DNA of 64,000 nucleotides from Pseudomonas ovata (GTDB lineage Bacteria; Pseudomonadota; Gammaproteobacteria; Pseudomonadales; Pseudomonadaceae): positions 186,001 to 250,000 of the forward strand of contig NZ_QFFU01000004.1 in assembly GCF_003131185.1 (NCBI RefSeq), given 5' to 3'. Within the stretch, counting starts at the first letter, position 1. The number at the start of each line of letters is the position of its first letter. Under the pieces are notes generated by a model. The model had not been told where the DNA came from. It did no database searches and saw only the letters and a program-made list of their open reading frames with translations. This document shows, piece by piece, positions 43,369-55,900 of the stretch. Position numbers and translations under genes: made by a program.

Positions 43369-43893
43369 TTAGCCCTCAGGCAGCTCCCGTGCATAAAACC
43401 GGCTGTCCACCGCCATCAGCGGAAAGCTGACCGGCAGGCTGTCCCTGGGGATCTCGCGGAAGCCGTGTTTTTCATAGAAGCGGTGCGCGGCGAGAAACTT
43501 GTCGGTGGTGCCCAGCAGGATCTGGCGTACGCCCCGTGCCCTGGCGTCGGTCAGCAGACGGGTCAGCAGTTGCGCCGCCACACCGTATTCACGACCGCGA
43601 AAGGCGGCAGCCACGAACATCTTGCGCAGGGCGGCCTGACCGTTGCCGATATCCTTCAGGCCAATGGTGCCGACCACCGTGCCGGCGTGCCGGGCAACCC
43701 AGAAATCGCCGGTGCCCTGCTGATAGAAGTCGGGAATGGCCGCCAGGTCCGGCTGGTCGGCCGCGGTGATGGGAATGCCGAACTCTTCGCGCTGGATGGG
43801 CACGATCACGTCGATGACGCCTGGCTGGTCGGCCGGTTCAAAACGCTGGATGCGGATGGCAGAGGTGTTCAAGGGCACTGTCCTGGCAGTCAC
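43369..43893 (-). CDS. GNAT-family N-acetyltransferase
   Basis: The 174-aa protein has the GNAT fold: motif A AAFRGREYGVAAQLLTRLL with the acetyl-CoA binding turn, and motif B HRFYEKHGFREI. It transfers an acetyl group to an unknown amine. Lone gene with host-like composition. Confidence 0.88.
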   Translation of the reverse strand: MTARTVPLNTSAIRIQRFEPADQPGVIDVIVPIQREEFGIPITAADQPDLAAIPDFYQQGTGDFWVARHAGTVVGTIGLKDIGNGQAALRKMFVAAAFRGREYGVAAQLLTRLLTDARARGVRQILLGTTDKFLAAHRFYEKHGFREIPRDSLPVSFPLMAVDSRFYARELPEG

Positions 43894-43988
43894 GGGTAGG
43901 TGCCGGGCATTGTTTCAGACTGGCCAGGGCCTCGACAAGGCGGGGCTGGCCAGCGTGGCGGCAAGGCTTTGCGGTGCAGGTTGTTTAA

Positions 43989-44117
43989 TTACAACGCGGG
44001 ATTGGCGGGGTCAGGCCGCAAGGGATGCTCTACGGCGTCCAGTGCATCCTCGGCCAGCGCCTGGGCCATTTCGATCAGGTGCGTCACGGCCATGGTCAGA
44101 TTGCGCCTGGGGCCCAT
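43989..44117 (-). CDS. Very small ORF, possible remnant
   Basis: A 42-aa frame (MGPRRNLTMAVTHLIEMAQA, then LAEDALDAVEHPL) begins next to a REP-like element. Its central helix resembles the C-terminal part of short Pseudomonas proteins of the DUF3077/DUF6124 type, so it may be a truncated copy. No good start signal is visible. Confidence 0.3.
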   Translation of the reverse strand: MGPRRNLTMAVTHLIEMAQALAEDALDAVEHPLRPDPANPAL

Positions 44118-44131
44118 GAGCTGGCCGGGGG

Positions 44132-44240
44132 GTAGGAGCGCGCTTGCCCGCGACCGAGTGCGGAGCGCTCGCAGAAATCTCGGAAACGCTGCAAATTTAC
44201 GACTGCTGACGCAGCCGGTCGCGGGCAAGCGCGCTCCTAC
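44132..44240. repeat. REP-like inverted repeat
   Basis: Flanked by GTAGGAGCGCGCTTGCCCGC and its inverted copy, with AGTGCGGAGCGCTCGCAGAA and ATTTACGACTGCTGACGCAG inside. Followed by three short tandem units of GCGGTGAAGCCGATGCA type. Confidence 0.9.
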
Positions 44241-44342
44241 AGCGGTGAAGCCGATGCAGCGGTGAAGCCGATGCAGCGGTGGAGCCAGTACAGCAGTGAA
44301 GACATTACATTTTTCAACACCCACAAAAAACCGCCCCGAAGG

Positions 44343-44680
44343 TTGTCGCGCCGAAAATCAGCAATGGTTTTGAAGTCAGGTGCCAGTCGGCCCAACAATC
44401 ACATGACCTCCACGTTGCGCCGACACTCTGCCTCAAGTCGCCGCGACGAACGAATGCGCTGAAAATAGCCGTACAGATAGAGTTTGAGCAGGTCGGCGGG
44501 ATCGTACGAAGGACGCCCAGTGGCCTTGGGTCTGGCTTTATCAAAGCCCAACTGCTCGAAGTCCAGAAGAGCAATGTAGGCTTCGATCACCCGTACCAGA
44601 TGGTCGTCGGGAATGAGCTCGTCCAGCGAGAGTGGAAAAAGCGCACTCTGGGAGCGGTTTTCACCTTGGATATAGCGCAT
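44343..44680 (-). pseudogene. Truncated IS1182-family transposase
   Basis: The reading frame MRYIQGENRSQSALFPLSL, ATGRPSYDPADLLKLYLYG, RSSRRLEAECRRNVEVM is the conserved N-terminal domain of IS1182 transposases. A TGA replaces the tryptophan codon that normally follows NVEVM, the next LLGRLAPDFKTIADFRRDN is still readable, then the gene ends at the element edge. The start at 44680 is preferred to one at 44713, because 44687-44719 is a hairpin (ATGCCCGTATC/GATACGGGCAT). Confidence 0.85.
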
Positions 44681-44687
44681 AAGAAAA

Positions 44688-44718
44688 ATGCCCGTATCTT
44701 GCGATACGGGCATTTTTC
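44688..44718. terminator. Hairpin ahead of the transposase gene
   Basis: A perfect 15-bp stem (AAAAATGCCCGTATC paired with GATACGGGCATTTTT, loop TTGC). It is a bidirectional terminator shape and probably protects the transposase gene from read-through. Confidence 0.8.
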
Positions 44719-44788
44719 TTCAACCGGCCAACAGATTGCTAGGTTTTCACACAGTCTGCCGAAGGGCGGTTTTTTCAGCCCGCTGAAA

Positions 44789-46468
<1,680 letters not shown>

Positions 46469-46496
46469 TTACGGTAGTGCGAGGGTTCATCCGGGA

Positions 46497-47402
46497 TCAG
46501 TGCCGGGTGGTCGAGGGCGAGTCGACGCCACCGTTGGCGAACAGTTGGGTCACGTCGGCACTGTCGAACAGATAGCGCTCGTTGCAGAACTGACAATCGA
46601 CCTCGACCGTGCCGCCATGCTCGGCCACCAGCAACTGGGCATCCTCCAGGCCGAGGCTGACCAGTGCGTTGCCTGAACGCTCACGCGAGCAACTGCAACG
46701 GAAGCAGATCGGCTGCTGGTCGAACAGGCGCACCGGGTCCTGGTGATATAGGCGGTGCAACAGGGTTTCGTTGTCCAGGCCCAACAGTTCTTCGGTGCTC
46801 AGGGTGTCGGCCAGGGTCACCACATGCTCCCAGCTGGCGGCACGCTCGTCGGCGTCGGGGATGCGCGCCACGGGCAGTTGCTGCAACAGCAGGCCACGGG
46901 CGCGCTGACCGTCGGCCTTGAGCCAGAAGCGCGTGCCCAGTTGCTCGGACATCACGAAATAGTTTGAGAGGCTTTGCGACAGGTCGGCACCGTCCAGATC
47001 GACGATGCCCTGGTAGCGCTTGCCCTGGCGCGGGTCGATGGTCAGCGCCAGCGAACCTTCGGGCATCAGTTGCTGCAGGCCGGCCTCATCGTCGCTGATC
47101 AGGTCTTCGTCGTAACGGGCGATGCCGCGCAGTTCGCGCTCGCTGGAGCATTCGACCATCAGCAACGGCACCGCGCCGCTGGAGCGCGCCTGCAGGATCA
47201 GCAGGCCGTCGAACTTGAGGGTGCCGACCAGCAGGGCCGCCGCCGCCATCAGCTCACCCAGCAGGCGGGCGACCGGTGCCGGATAAGGGTGGCGGGCAAG
47301 CACCTCGTGGTAGCTCTGGTCGAGGCCGACCAGCTCGCCGCGCACATCGCTCTCGTCGAAGATGAAGCGCTGGGTGAAATCGGTATCGGGTAAATCGGAC
47401 AT
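46497..47402 (-). CDS. hslO: Redox-regulated chaperone Hsp33
   Basis: Hsp33 holds unfolding proteins during oxidative stress. The ATG at 47402 ([20 protein letters not shown]) is the family start; a longer frame upstream is not used. The 301-aa protein ends with the zinc switch: CSC near residue 235 and CQFC about 31 residues later. Oxidation of these cysteines releases zinc and activates the chaperone. It is followed by pckA on the same strand. Confidence 0.95.
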   Translation of the reverse strand: MSDLPDTDFTQRFIFDESDVRGELVGLDQSYHEVLARHPYPAPVARLLGELMAAAALLVGTLKFDGLLILQARSSGAVPLLMVECSSERELRGIARYDEDLISDDEAGLQQLMPEGSLALTIDPRQGKRYQGIVDLDGADLSQSLSNYFVMSEQLGTRFWLKADGQRARGLLLQQLPVARIPDADERAASWEHVVTLADTLSTEELLGLDNETLLHRLYHQDPVRLFDQQPICFRCSCSRERSGNALVSLGLEDAQLLVAEHGGTVEVDCQFCNERYLFDSADVTQLFANGGVDSPSTTRH

Positions 47403-47544
47403 AAAAAATAGTCTTCGATGAGGTGGGAAAAAGCCGCAGGGCCAGGCAGCGCCGCAGCACAATGCGGACATTATGCCGGCTGCCGGCGCCCACGTCGGCT
47501 CAATCGGATTGATGTCAATTATCGAGCACAGCGCGGCAAGGGCG

Positions 47545-47952
47545 TCAGTCGCGTGACTGGCCGTCGCGGAACTCGAAAAACTGGCGGCGCTGCTTCTTGG
47601 TCGGACGCCCATCGGTGGTCACGCCCTCGTGGCCGGCCTTGCGCTGGGCGGCCGCCGCTTCGCGACTGGCGATGCTCTGCGGGGTCTCGCTGTACAGCGT
47701 CTGGGCCTCTGGCGCACCGCGGCGCACCGTCGACAGCGCCTCGACCACCACGGTGCGCTCGTCGAAACCGGTACGAATCCTGAATTCGTCACCGATACGC
47801 GGCTCCTTGCCGGGCTTGCAGCGCTCGCCGCGCCAGTGCACCTTGCCACTTTCTATCGCCGCCTTGGCCAGGGCGCGGGTCTTGAAGAACCGTGCAGCCC
47901 ACAGCCATTTATCCAGCCTGATTTTCTCGTCTTCTTCGGGCTTTTGTGCCAT
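47545..47952 (-). CDS. hslR: Heat-shock ribosome-associated protein Hsp15
   Basis: The 135-aa S4-domain RNA-binding protein ([33 protein letters not shown]) recycles 50S subunits carrying stalled nascent chains. The basic tail ([13 protein letters not shown]) is typical. Upstream of hslO on the same strand, the usual order in pseudomonads, with about 140 bp between them. Confidence 0.93.
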   Translation of the reverse strand: MAQKPEEDEKIRLDKWLWAARFFKTRALAKAAIESGKVHWRGERCKPGKEPRIGDEFRIRTGFDERTVVVEALSTVRRGAPEAQTLYSETPQSIASREAAAAQRKAGHEGVTTDGRPTKKQRRQFFEFRDGQSRD

Positions 47953-48132
47953 ATGAATTCCTTATCGGTGTGGCAGTCTGACATTTATCAGCGCTGCCAC
48001 GCACATGTTCATGAGAGGCCATGGCCTGCGCCTGCGCGCAGGCCTTCACCCCGGAACATGCTGTAACCCCACCCGGATTGTCAAAACCAGCCATCCGGAA
48101 TCTGTTTGCCCGTCCACCCCTGGAGGTGCCCC

Positions 48133-48915
48133 ATGACCGATTTTCCAGCTTCACTGACAACGCCTCGAAAGGGCTGCCAGGGATGCACGGGCAGCCCGCC
48201 TCTGGATTTTTCATTCGAATACGCCTATCAACCCATTGTGGACTTGCGCGACCATTCGATTTTTGCCCACGAGGCGCTGGTACGCGGTCCCAACGGCGAG
48301 GGCGCCCTGACCGTGCTCAGCCAGGTCAACGACCAGAATCGCTACCGCTTCGACCAGAGCTGCCGGGTGGCGGCGATTGCCGGTGCGGCACGGCTGGGCA
48401 TGACCGAGCGCCTGTCGATCAACTTCTTGCCCAATGCCGTGTACCGTCCGGAACTGTGCATTCGCAGCACCCTGGAAGCGGCTCGCCAGTATGACTTTCC
48501 GATCGAGCGGCTGATCTTTGAAACGGTCGAGGGCGAGTACCTGGCCGATATCGACCATTTGCTCAATGTGCTGCGCCAGTACCGCGAATTCGGCTTCATG
48601 ACCGCCATCGACGACTTCGGCGCAGGCTATTCGGGGCTCACGCTGCTGGCCAACTTTCAACCGGACCTGATAAAACTCGACATAGATCTGATTCGCGATA
48701 TCCACCTTCATCGTGCGCGACAGGCTATTGTTCGCGCAGTCGTGCAAATGTGTGCCGATCTTGGGGTCACGGTGATTGCCGAAGGCATCGAACATCGTGA
48801 AGAGCGGGATTTTCTTGCCGACTGTGGCATTTTCCTGATGCAGGGCTACTGGTTCGCCCGGCCTGCATTCAAAGCGCTGGCCAGGGTCGAGCCCGAGGCC
48901 TGGCAACCGTCTTGA
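48133..48915 (+). CDS. rimA: EAL-domain c-di-GMP phosphodiesterase RimA
   Basis: First gene of the rim operon. The ATG at 48133 (MTDFPASLTT) follows GGAGGTG and is preferred over one 27 bases upstream. The 260-aa single-domain protein keeps the catalytic pattern: EAL in HEALVRG, N in NFLPN, the DDFGAGYS double aspartate, K in IKLDIDL, E in AEGIEH and Q in MQGYWF. In P. fluorescens RimA degrades c-di-GMP and controls the RimK glutamate ligase. No membrane or sensor domain is present. Confidence 0.9.
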   Translation: MTDFPASLTTPRKGCQGCTGSPPLDFSFEYAYQPIVDLRDHSIFAHEALVRGPNGEGALTVLSQVNDQNRYRFDQSCRVAAIAGAARLGMTERLSINFLPNAVYRPELCIRSTLEAARQYDFPIERLIFETVEGEYLADIDHLLNVLRQYREFGFMTAIDDFGAGYSGLTLLANFQPDLIKLDIDLIRDIHLHRARQAIVRAVVQMCADLGVTVIAEGIEHREERDFLADCGIFLMQGYWFARPAFKALARVEPEAWQPS

Positions 48916-48934
48916 GCCGTACGGAATTGCGCCA

Positions 48935-49411
48935 TTGAAAACATTCGATCATCTGACAGTTATCGGCCTGCGCGAGTGGGTGGCGCTGCCCATCCTGGGG
49001 GTTGCCGGCCTGCGGGCCAAGATCGACACCGGCGCCAGCACCTCAAGCCTGCACGCCACCGAGATCGAACCGTTCGAACGCGATGGTGAAACATGGGTAC
49101 GCTTCAATGCGCACCTGGGCACGGTGGTGCAGTTGCGTCACCGCCGCTGCGAAGCGTTGCTGGTGGCGCGCAAGACCATCAAAAGCTCCAACGGCCATGC
49201 GCAGGTCCGCTATGTGATACGGACCACCCTGGCGCTGGGGGACCGCGTCTGGCCGGTGGAATTTACCCTGGCCTGCCGCAAGTCGATGCGTTATCGGCTG
49301 CTGCTGGGTTCAAAAGCTTTGGTCGACGGCCAGCTGGTCGTCAATCCGGGCATCAAATACGTACAAGACAAGCCGGTGTTCCCGGCCTCTAATCCCTCAG
49401 GTGTTGCATGA
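48935..49411 (+). CDS. rimB: RimK-associated protease-like protein RimB
   Basis: The 158-aa retropepsin-like protein has an aspartic-protease motif [14 protein letters not shown] (about 29) and [17 protein letters not shown]. It starts at TTG with weak signals and overlaps rimK by four bases. In P. fluorescens RimB cooperates with RimA and RimK to control glutamate tailing of ribosomal protein S6. Confidence 0.9.
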   Translation: MKTFDHLTVIGLREWVALPILGVAGLRAKIDTGASTSSLHATEIEPFERDGETWVRFNAHLGTVVQLRHRRCEALLVARKTIKSSNGHAQVRYVIRTTLALGDRVWPVEFTLACRKSMRYRLLLGSKALVDGQLVVNPGIKYVQDKPVFPASNPSGVA

Positions 49412-50313
49412 AGATCGCTGTGCTTTCGCGTAATCCGCGTCTGTATTCCACCCGCCGGCTGGTTGAAGCCGGTATCGAGCGTGGCCATGAGATGGTGGTG
49501 ATCGACACCCTGCGCGCCTATATGAATATCGCCAGCCACAAGCCGCAGATTCACTATCGCGGCAAGCCGCTGTCGGGCTTCGATGCGGTGATTCCGCGCA
49601 TCGGGGCATCGGTGACGTTTTATGGCTGTGCGGTGCTGCGCCAGTTCGAAATGATGGGCGTGTTCCCGCTCAACGAGTCGGTGGCCATTGCCCGCTCACG
49701 CGACAAGTTGCGTTCGCTGCAGTTGCTGTCACGGCGCGGCATCGGCCTGCCGGTGACCGGCTTTGCCCACTCCCCGGACGACATTCCCGACCTGATCCAG
49801 ATGGTCAACGGCGCGCCGCTGGTCATCAAGGTGCTTGAAGGCACCCAGGGCATCGGCGTGGTGCTGTGCGAGACGGTTTCGGCAGCCGAGTCGGTGATCG
49901 AGGCGTTCATGGGCCTCAAGCAGGACATCATGGTCCAGGAGTACATCAAGGAAGCCGGCGGCGCGGACATCCGCTGCTTTGTGGTCGGCGACAAGGTGAT
50001 TGCCTCGATGATGCGCCAGGCCAAGCCCGGCGAGTTCCGCTCCAACCTGCACCGGGGTGGCACCGCCAGCCTGATCAAGATCACGCCCGAAGAGCGCATG
50101 ACCGCCCTGCGTGCGGCCAAGGTGATGGGCCTGGCGGTGGCCGGCGTCGACATCCTGCGCTCCAATCACGGCCCGCTGGTAATGGAGGTCAACTCCTCGC
50201 CCGGCCTGGAAGGCATCGAGACCACCACCGGCAAGGACGTGGCCGGGATGATCATCGAGCACCTGGAAAAGAACGGCGGCCCGAACATGACCCGGACCAA
50301 GGGCAAGGGGTAG
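49408..50313 (+). CDS. rimK: Ribosomal protein S6 glutamate ligase
   Basis: RimK adds glutamate residues to the C-terminus of RpsF with ATP, altering ribosome composition and the proteome. The 301-aa ATP-grasp protein shows [19 protein letters not shown], the nucleotide-binding [19 protein letters not shown] and metal site [19 protein letters not shown]. Last gene of rimABK. A short hairpin (GGACCGGC-TTCA-GCCGGTCC) starts at its stop codon and should end the transcript. Confidence 0.95.
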   Translation: MKIAVLSRNPRLYSTRRLVEAGIERGHEMVVIDTLRAYMNIASHKPQIHYRGKPLSGFDAVIPRIGASVTFYGCAVLRQFEMMGVFPLNESVAIARSRDKLRSLQLLSRRGIGLPVTGFAHSPDDIPDLIQMVNGAPLVIKVLEGTQGIGVVLCETVSAAESVIEAFMGLKQDIMVQEYIKEAGGADIRCFVVGDKVIASMMRQAKPGEFRSNLHRGGTASLIKITPEERMTALRAAKVMGLAVAGVDILRSNHGPLVMEVNSSPGLEGIETTTGKDVAGMIIEHLEKNGGPNMTRTKGKG

Positions 50314-50332
50314 GACCGGCTTCAGCCGGTCC
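50313..50332 (+). terminator. Hairpin at the rimK stop
   Basis: GGACCGGC and GCCGGTCC pair around TTCA. There is no T run, so it may be a REP-type stop or a weak terminator. Confidence 0.5.
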
Positions 50333-50433
50333 TGCACAGCATCACGCGGCAGCATCAGTCCCAGGAACGGCAACACGGCGGTTCCCGACTGAAGCCGGTC
50401 CTACACAGCGTCACGCGGCAGCATCAGCCCCAG
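50324..50433. repeat. Duplicated 3' end of envZ
   Basis: Two 41-bp copies (50324-50364 and 50393-50433) are identical at 38 positions. The right copy contains the last codons of envZ (LMLPRDAV and stop); the left copy lies beyond the gene, close to the rimK stop. Between them is the inverted sequence TTCCCGACTGAAGCCGGTC. Confidence 0.85.
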
Positions 50434-51714
50434 TGGCAGGCGTACACGGGCTTCCAGGCCGCCGCCGGAGCGGTTGCGCAGCTCGACGTTGCCGCCGTGC
50501 ATGGCGGCGATGCGCTTGACGATGGCCAGGCCCAGGCCGGTGCCCTTGCCGCTGCGGGCACGGTCGCCACGGATGAAGGGGTTGAAGATCAGTTCCAGTT
50601 CACCGGGGTCGAGGCCGGCGCCACGGTCAAGCACGCTGAGCACCACATACGGCGCGCTGGTGTCGCCCGAGACATAGGCCGCCACTTCGATGCCGGTGCC
50701 GGCGTGGTAGGTGGCATTGCCGATCAGGTTGGTCAGCAGGCGCTTCATCGACACCCGGCGCAACGGAAACGGCGGGATCGGCTCCAGGCACAGGCGAATG
50801 TTGTTCTCGGCACTGTTGAACGGCGCCACGACTTCACGCACCAGGTCGCCCAGGTCGACCTCTTCGATCTGTTCGTCACGGCCATCGCGGATGAAGGCCA
50901 GGAACTGGTCGAGGATCGCGTCCATGTCCTCGATGTCGCGCACCATGCCCTCGGTGAATTCGTTCTTGTCGCTCATCAGTTCCAGCGACAGGCGCAGGCG
51001 CGTCAGCGGTGTGCGCAGATCGTGGGAGACGCCGGCGAGCATCAGTTCGCGCTCCTGCCCGGCCTGCTCGACGTCCTCGGCCATCTGGTTGAAGGCCCGG
51101 TACACCTCGGTCATTTCGCTCGGCGTGTCGCTGACCGGCAGGCGCACGCTGCGCCCCTGCCCCAGTTGACGTGCGGCGAAGACCAGGCGCTTGAGCGGCT
51201 GATTGAGCTGGCTGACGAAGATCCAGGCCGAGGCCGTGGACAACAACCCGATGGCCAGGAACCAGCCCAGCACGCTCCAGATTTTCTGCCCGCGCAGCGG
51301 GTGCGGGTACAGCGGCACTTTCAGCCAGCCGTCACCCAGGCTCGGGGCGCGCACCCACAAGGCGGGCGGCGCATGCACGCGCAGGCGCACTTCGGTGTCG
51401 GCACCCAGCTCGGCCTGCATCTGGCGCTGGTAGATCTCGCTGTAGGGCCAGTGCTGTTCGCCCTCGGGCACGCCGCCGCCGACCACGCGGATCAGCCCGG
51501 CGGCCTCGGCAATGGTTTCGCGGTCGCTCTCGTCGGCCGCCCAGTAGGCGCGCAGGGTCAGGGCTACACCGTGGCTGTACTGGCGGTCGACCAGCACATC
51601 TTCGTTCATCAGCAGATAGACCAGCGTCAGCGCCTTGGAGAACAGCACCACGATCAGCACCAGCCACAGGGTGCGCGAGAAAAAGCTTTGCGGGAACCAG
51701 AGCGGAGTCTTCAT
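50401..51714 (-). CDS. envZ: Sensor histidine kinase EnvZ
   Basis: Inner-membrane osmosensor kinase for OmpR. The 437-aa protein has two membrane helices (about 14-36 and 158-180), a periplasmic loop, HAMP, the H box VSHDLRTPLTRLRLSLELM, N box RLLTNLIGNATYHAG, and G boxes DRGAGLD and GKGTGLGLAIVKR. It lies downstream of ompR with about 170 bp and a hairpin between. The last codons are repeated beyond the gene. Confidence 0.93.
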   Translation of the reverse strand: MKTPLWFPQSFFSRTLWLVLIVVLFSKALTLVYLLMNEDVLVDRQYSHGVALTLRAYWAADESDRETIAEAAGLIRVVGGGVPEGEQHWPYSEIYQRQMQAELGADTEVRLRVHAPPALWVRAPSLGDGWLKVPLYPHPLRGQKIWSVLGWFLAIGLLSTASAWIFVSQLNQPLKRLVFAARQLGQGRSVRLPVSDTPSEMTEVYRAFNQMAEDVEQAGQERELMLAGVSHDLRTPLTRLRLSLELMSDKNEFTEGMVRDIEDMDAILDQFLAFIRDGRDEQIEEVDLGDLVREVVAPFNSAENNIRLCLEPIPPFPLRRVSMKRLLTNLIGNATYHAGTGIEVAAYVSGDTSAPYVVLSVLDRGAGLDPGELELIFNPFIRGDRARSGKGTGLGLAIVKRIAAMHGGNVELRNRSGGGLEARVRLPLGLMLPRDAV

Positions 51715-51802
51715 AAATGCAGCTTGTACGCTTTGCAGGGCGAGCCGGGCTCGCGGTGTGTAAGGGTCGAAGCTGCCAGGGACTGGGCGACTTCACGTCC
51801 GG

Positions 51803-51847
51803 ACCGATAAAACCAAAAACGCCGATAGCCCCTTTGCAGGGCTATCG
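51803..51847 (-). terminator. Hairpin between ompR and envZ
   Basis: On the minus strand CGATAGCCC and GGGCTATCG pair around seven bases and are followed by GCGTTTTTGGTTTT. This has the form of an intrinsic terminator or attenuator and would lower envZ expression relative to ompR. Confidence 0.65.
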
Positions 51848-51883
51848 ACGTAACAGGCGTCATGGCGGTCCGGCTGCAAGCCG

Positions 51884-52624
51884 TCAGCGACCGCCAGCAC
51901 CGTCGGGAACGAATACATAGCCAACGCCCCAGACGGTCTGGATATAACGCGGCTTGGACGGGTCGGGCTCGATCAGGCGGCGCAGACGGGAAATCTGCAC
52001 GTCGATGGAGCGCTCCAGTGCGTCCCACTCGCGGCCACGGGCCAGGTTCATCAGCTTGTCGCGGGTCAGCGGCTCGCGGGCGTGCATGACCAGCGCCTTG
52101 AGCACGGCGAATTCACCGGTGGTCAGCATGTGGACTTCATCGCCGCGCTTGAGCTCGCGGGTGGCCAGCGACAGCTCGTAGTCACCGAAGGTGACCGACT
52201 CGTCTTCGCTGCCGGGGGCGCCGGGCACCGAAGGCGCCTGACGACGCAGCACGGCCTTGACCCGGGCCATCAGTTCGTCGGGGTTGAACGGCTTGGCCAG
52301 GTAATCGTCGGCGCCCAGCTCAAGGCCCTTGATGCGGCTCAGTTCGTCGCCCTTGGCGGTGAGCATGATGATCGGCACCTGATTGTTGGCCGCACGCAGG
52401 CGACGGCAGGCCGAAAGGCCGTCTTCGCCGGGCAGCATCAGGTCCAGCACCACGAGGTTGAAGACTTCGCGGGACAGCAGGCGATCCATTTGCTCGACAT
52501 TGGCCACCGCGCGGGCGCGATAGCCCTTGCTGGTGAAAAAACGCTCAAGCAGGCTGCTCAAACCCGGATCGTCATCGACGATCAGGATTTTCTCGCCTTC
52601 GGCATTAAGTGCAGTGCTGCTCAT
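51884..52624 (-). CDS. ompR: Response regulator OmpR
   Basis: The 246-aa two-component regulator has a receiver domain with acidic pocket VDDDP, phospho-acceptor D61 in VLDLMLPGEDG, T in MLTAKGDE and K in YLAKPFNPDEL. The C-terminal winged helix (ALKALVMHAREPLTRDKL, VDVQISRLRRLIEPDP-like) binds DNA. It is partnered with envZ. The start ATG follows GGAGCC on the minus strand. Confidence 0.95.
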   Translation of the reverse strand: MSSTALNAEGEKILIVDDDPGLSSLLERFFTSKGYRARAVANVEQMDRLLSREVFNLVVLDLMLPGEDGLSACRRLRAANNQVPIIMLTAKGDELSRIKGLELGADDYLAKPFNPDELMARVKAVLRRQAPSVPGAPGSEDESVTFGDYELSLATRELKRGDEVHMLTTGEFAVLKALVMHAREPLTRDKLMNLARGREWDALERSIDVQISRLRRLIEPDPSKPRYIQTVWGVGYVFVPDGAGGR

Positions 52625-52880
52625 CAGAGGCTCCTTTATTCACGGGGCGCATTATGGCGCAGGTGAAGTAATGCGCACCGTGCGCATTGTTAGCAGATTT
52701 TACCGTATACGGCATGAGCACCGGTCACAGAACACGGCAGCCGACGTCTTGTGGCGCGCAAATCCCCTAACCGGCAGTGGCTGGTTATAATGCGCGACCC
52801 TAACAGTCAGGCAACGCCGGATGACGTTTTGTTTCGGCAAGACGATGGCAATTCGCTAGTTTTTTGCTCAGGTGGTCTCA

Positions 52881-55201
<2,321 letters not shown>

Positions 55202-55202
<1 letters not shown>

Positions 55203-55585
55203 TGGACGTCCCTGAAGCGCTGACCCACAGCCCTTACTTCCGGATGCTGGGCTGCGAGATTCGCAGCCTGGACAACGGCGTTGCCCATGTCGCGCTGCCG
55301 CTGGAGGCGCACCTGCGCAACCGTGGCAACGTGATGCACGGCGGGGCGATTTTCAGCCTGGTCGACATCGGCATGGGCCTGGCCTGCTCCAGCGCCCATG
55401 GCTTCGACCAGCGCAGCGTGACCATCGAGTGCAAGATCAACTACGTGCGCGGCGTCAGCGACGGTGAGGTGCTGTGCATCGCCCGTGTGCTGCACGCCGG
55501 GCGTCGTACGCTGGTGGTCGAGGCCGAGGTGGTCCAGGACGACAAACTGGTGGCCAAGGCCCAGGGCACCTTTGCCGTGCTCTGA
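55202..55585 (+). CDS. Hot-dog fold thioesterase (PaaI-like)
   Basis: The 127-aa protein (MDVPEALTHSPYFRMLGCEI) has the hot-dog pattern with the thioesterase signature GNVMHGGAIFSLVDIGMGL, likely catalytic D/N around it. It hydrolyses an acyl- or aryl-CoA; the substrate is unknown. It begins at the A of the tex TGA, a translational coupling. Confidence 0.88.
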
Positions 55586-55611
55586 ACATCGTTATAACGC
55601 AATCGCTCACC

Positions 55612-55646
55612 GCGGCCCCGTGCATGGAACCTATGCCCGGGGCCGC
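55612..55646 (+). terminator. Hairpin after the thioesterase gene
   Basis: A 9-bp stem GCGGCCCCG/CGGGGCCGC with a 17-base loop. No T run is present. The rest of 55586-55900 shows no gene and contains the gshA leader. Confidence 0.5.
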
Positions 55647-55900
55647 TTGCCGAATGGCTTGAACATGGCGTTTTTTAGCAGATAAAGAGCGTGGGCGACC
55701 TAGCTGTAGCCCCCCTGAGTGCGGTATTTTCCCGCTAATCTTGTTAAAAAGCCGCGTGTTCGGCACCCCGTAAGCAACCGTGAATCTTGAGCCGGCGTTA
55801 AAGACCCCAACCAGGCGACAACGCCAGTTCCTTTCTTCACCCTTGTAGACCGTCATGTCCACCCCCATATCGGGGCGACCGATGTGTGAAGGAAATCACC

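Larger units (their letters stand above)
44343..44758 (-). mobile_element. IS1182-family insertion sequence remnant
   Basis: Holds the N-terminal part of an IS1182-type transposase and a right end GGTTTTCACACAGTCTG that looks like a terminal inverted repeat. The left inverted repeat and the catalytic half of the transposase are missing. A 7-bp CCGAAGG lies at both edges (44336-44342 and 44759-44765), and joining the edges rebuilds a perfect terminator with a UUCG loop just after pckA. Confidence 0.8.
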
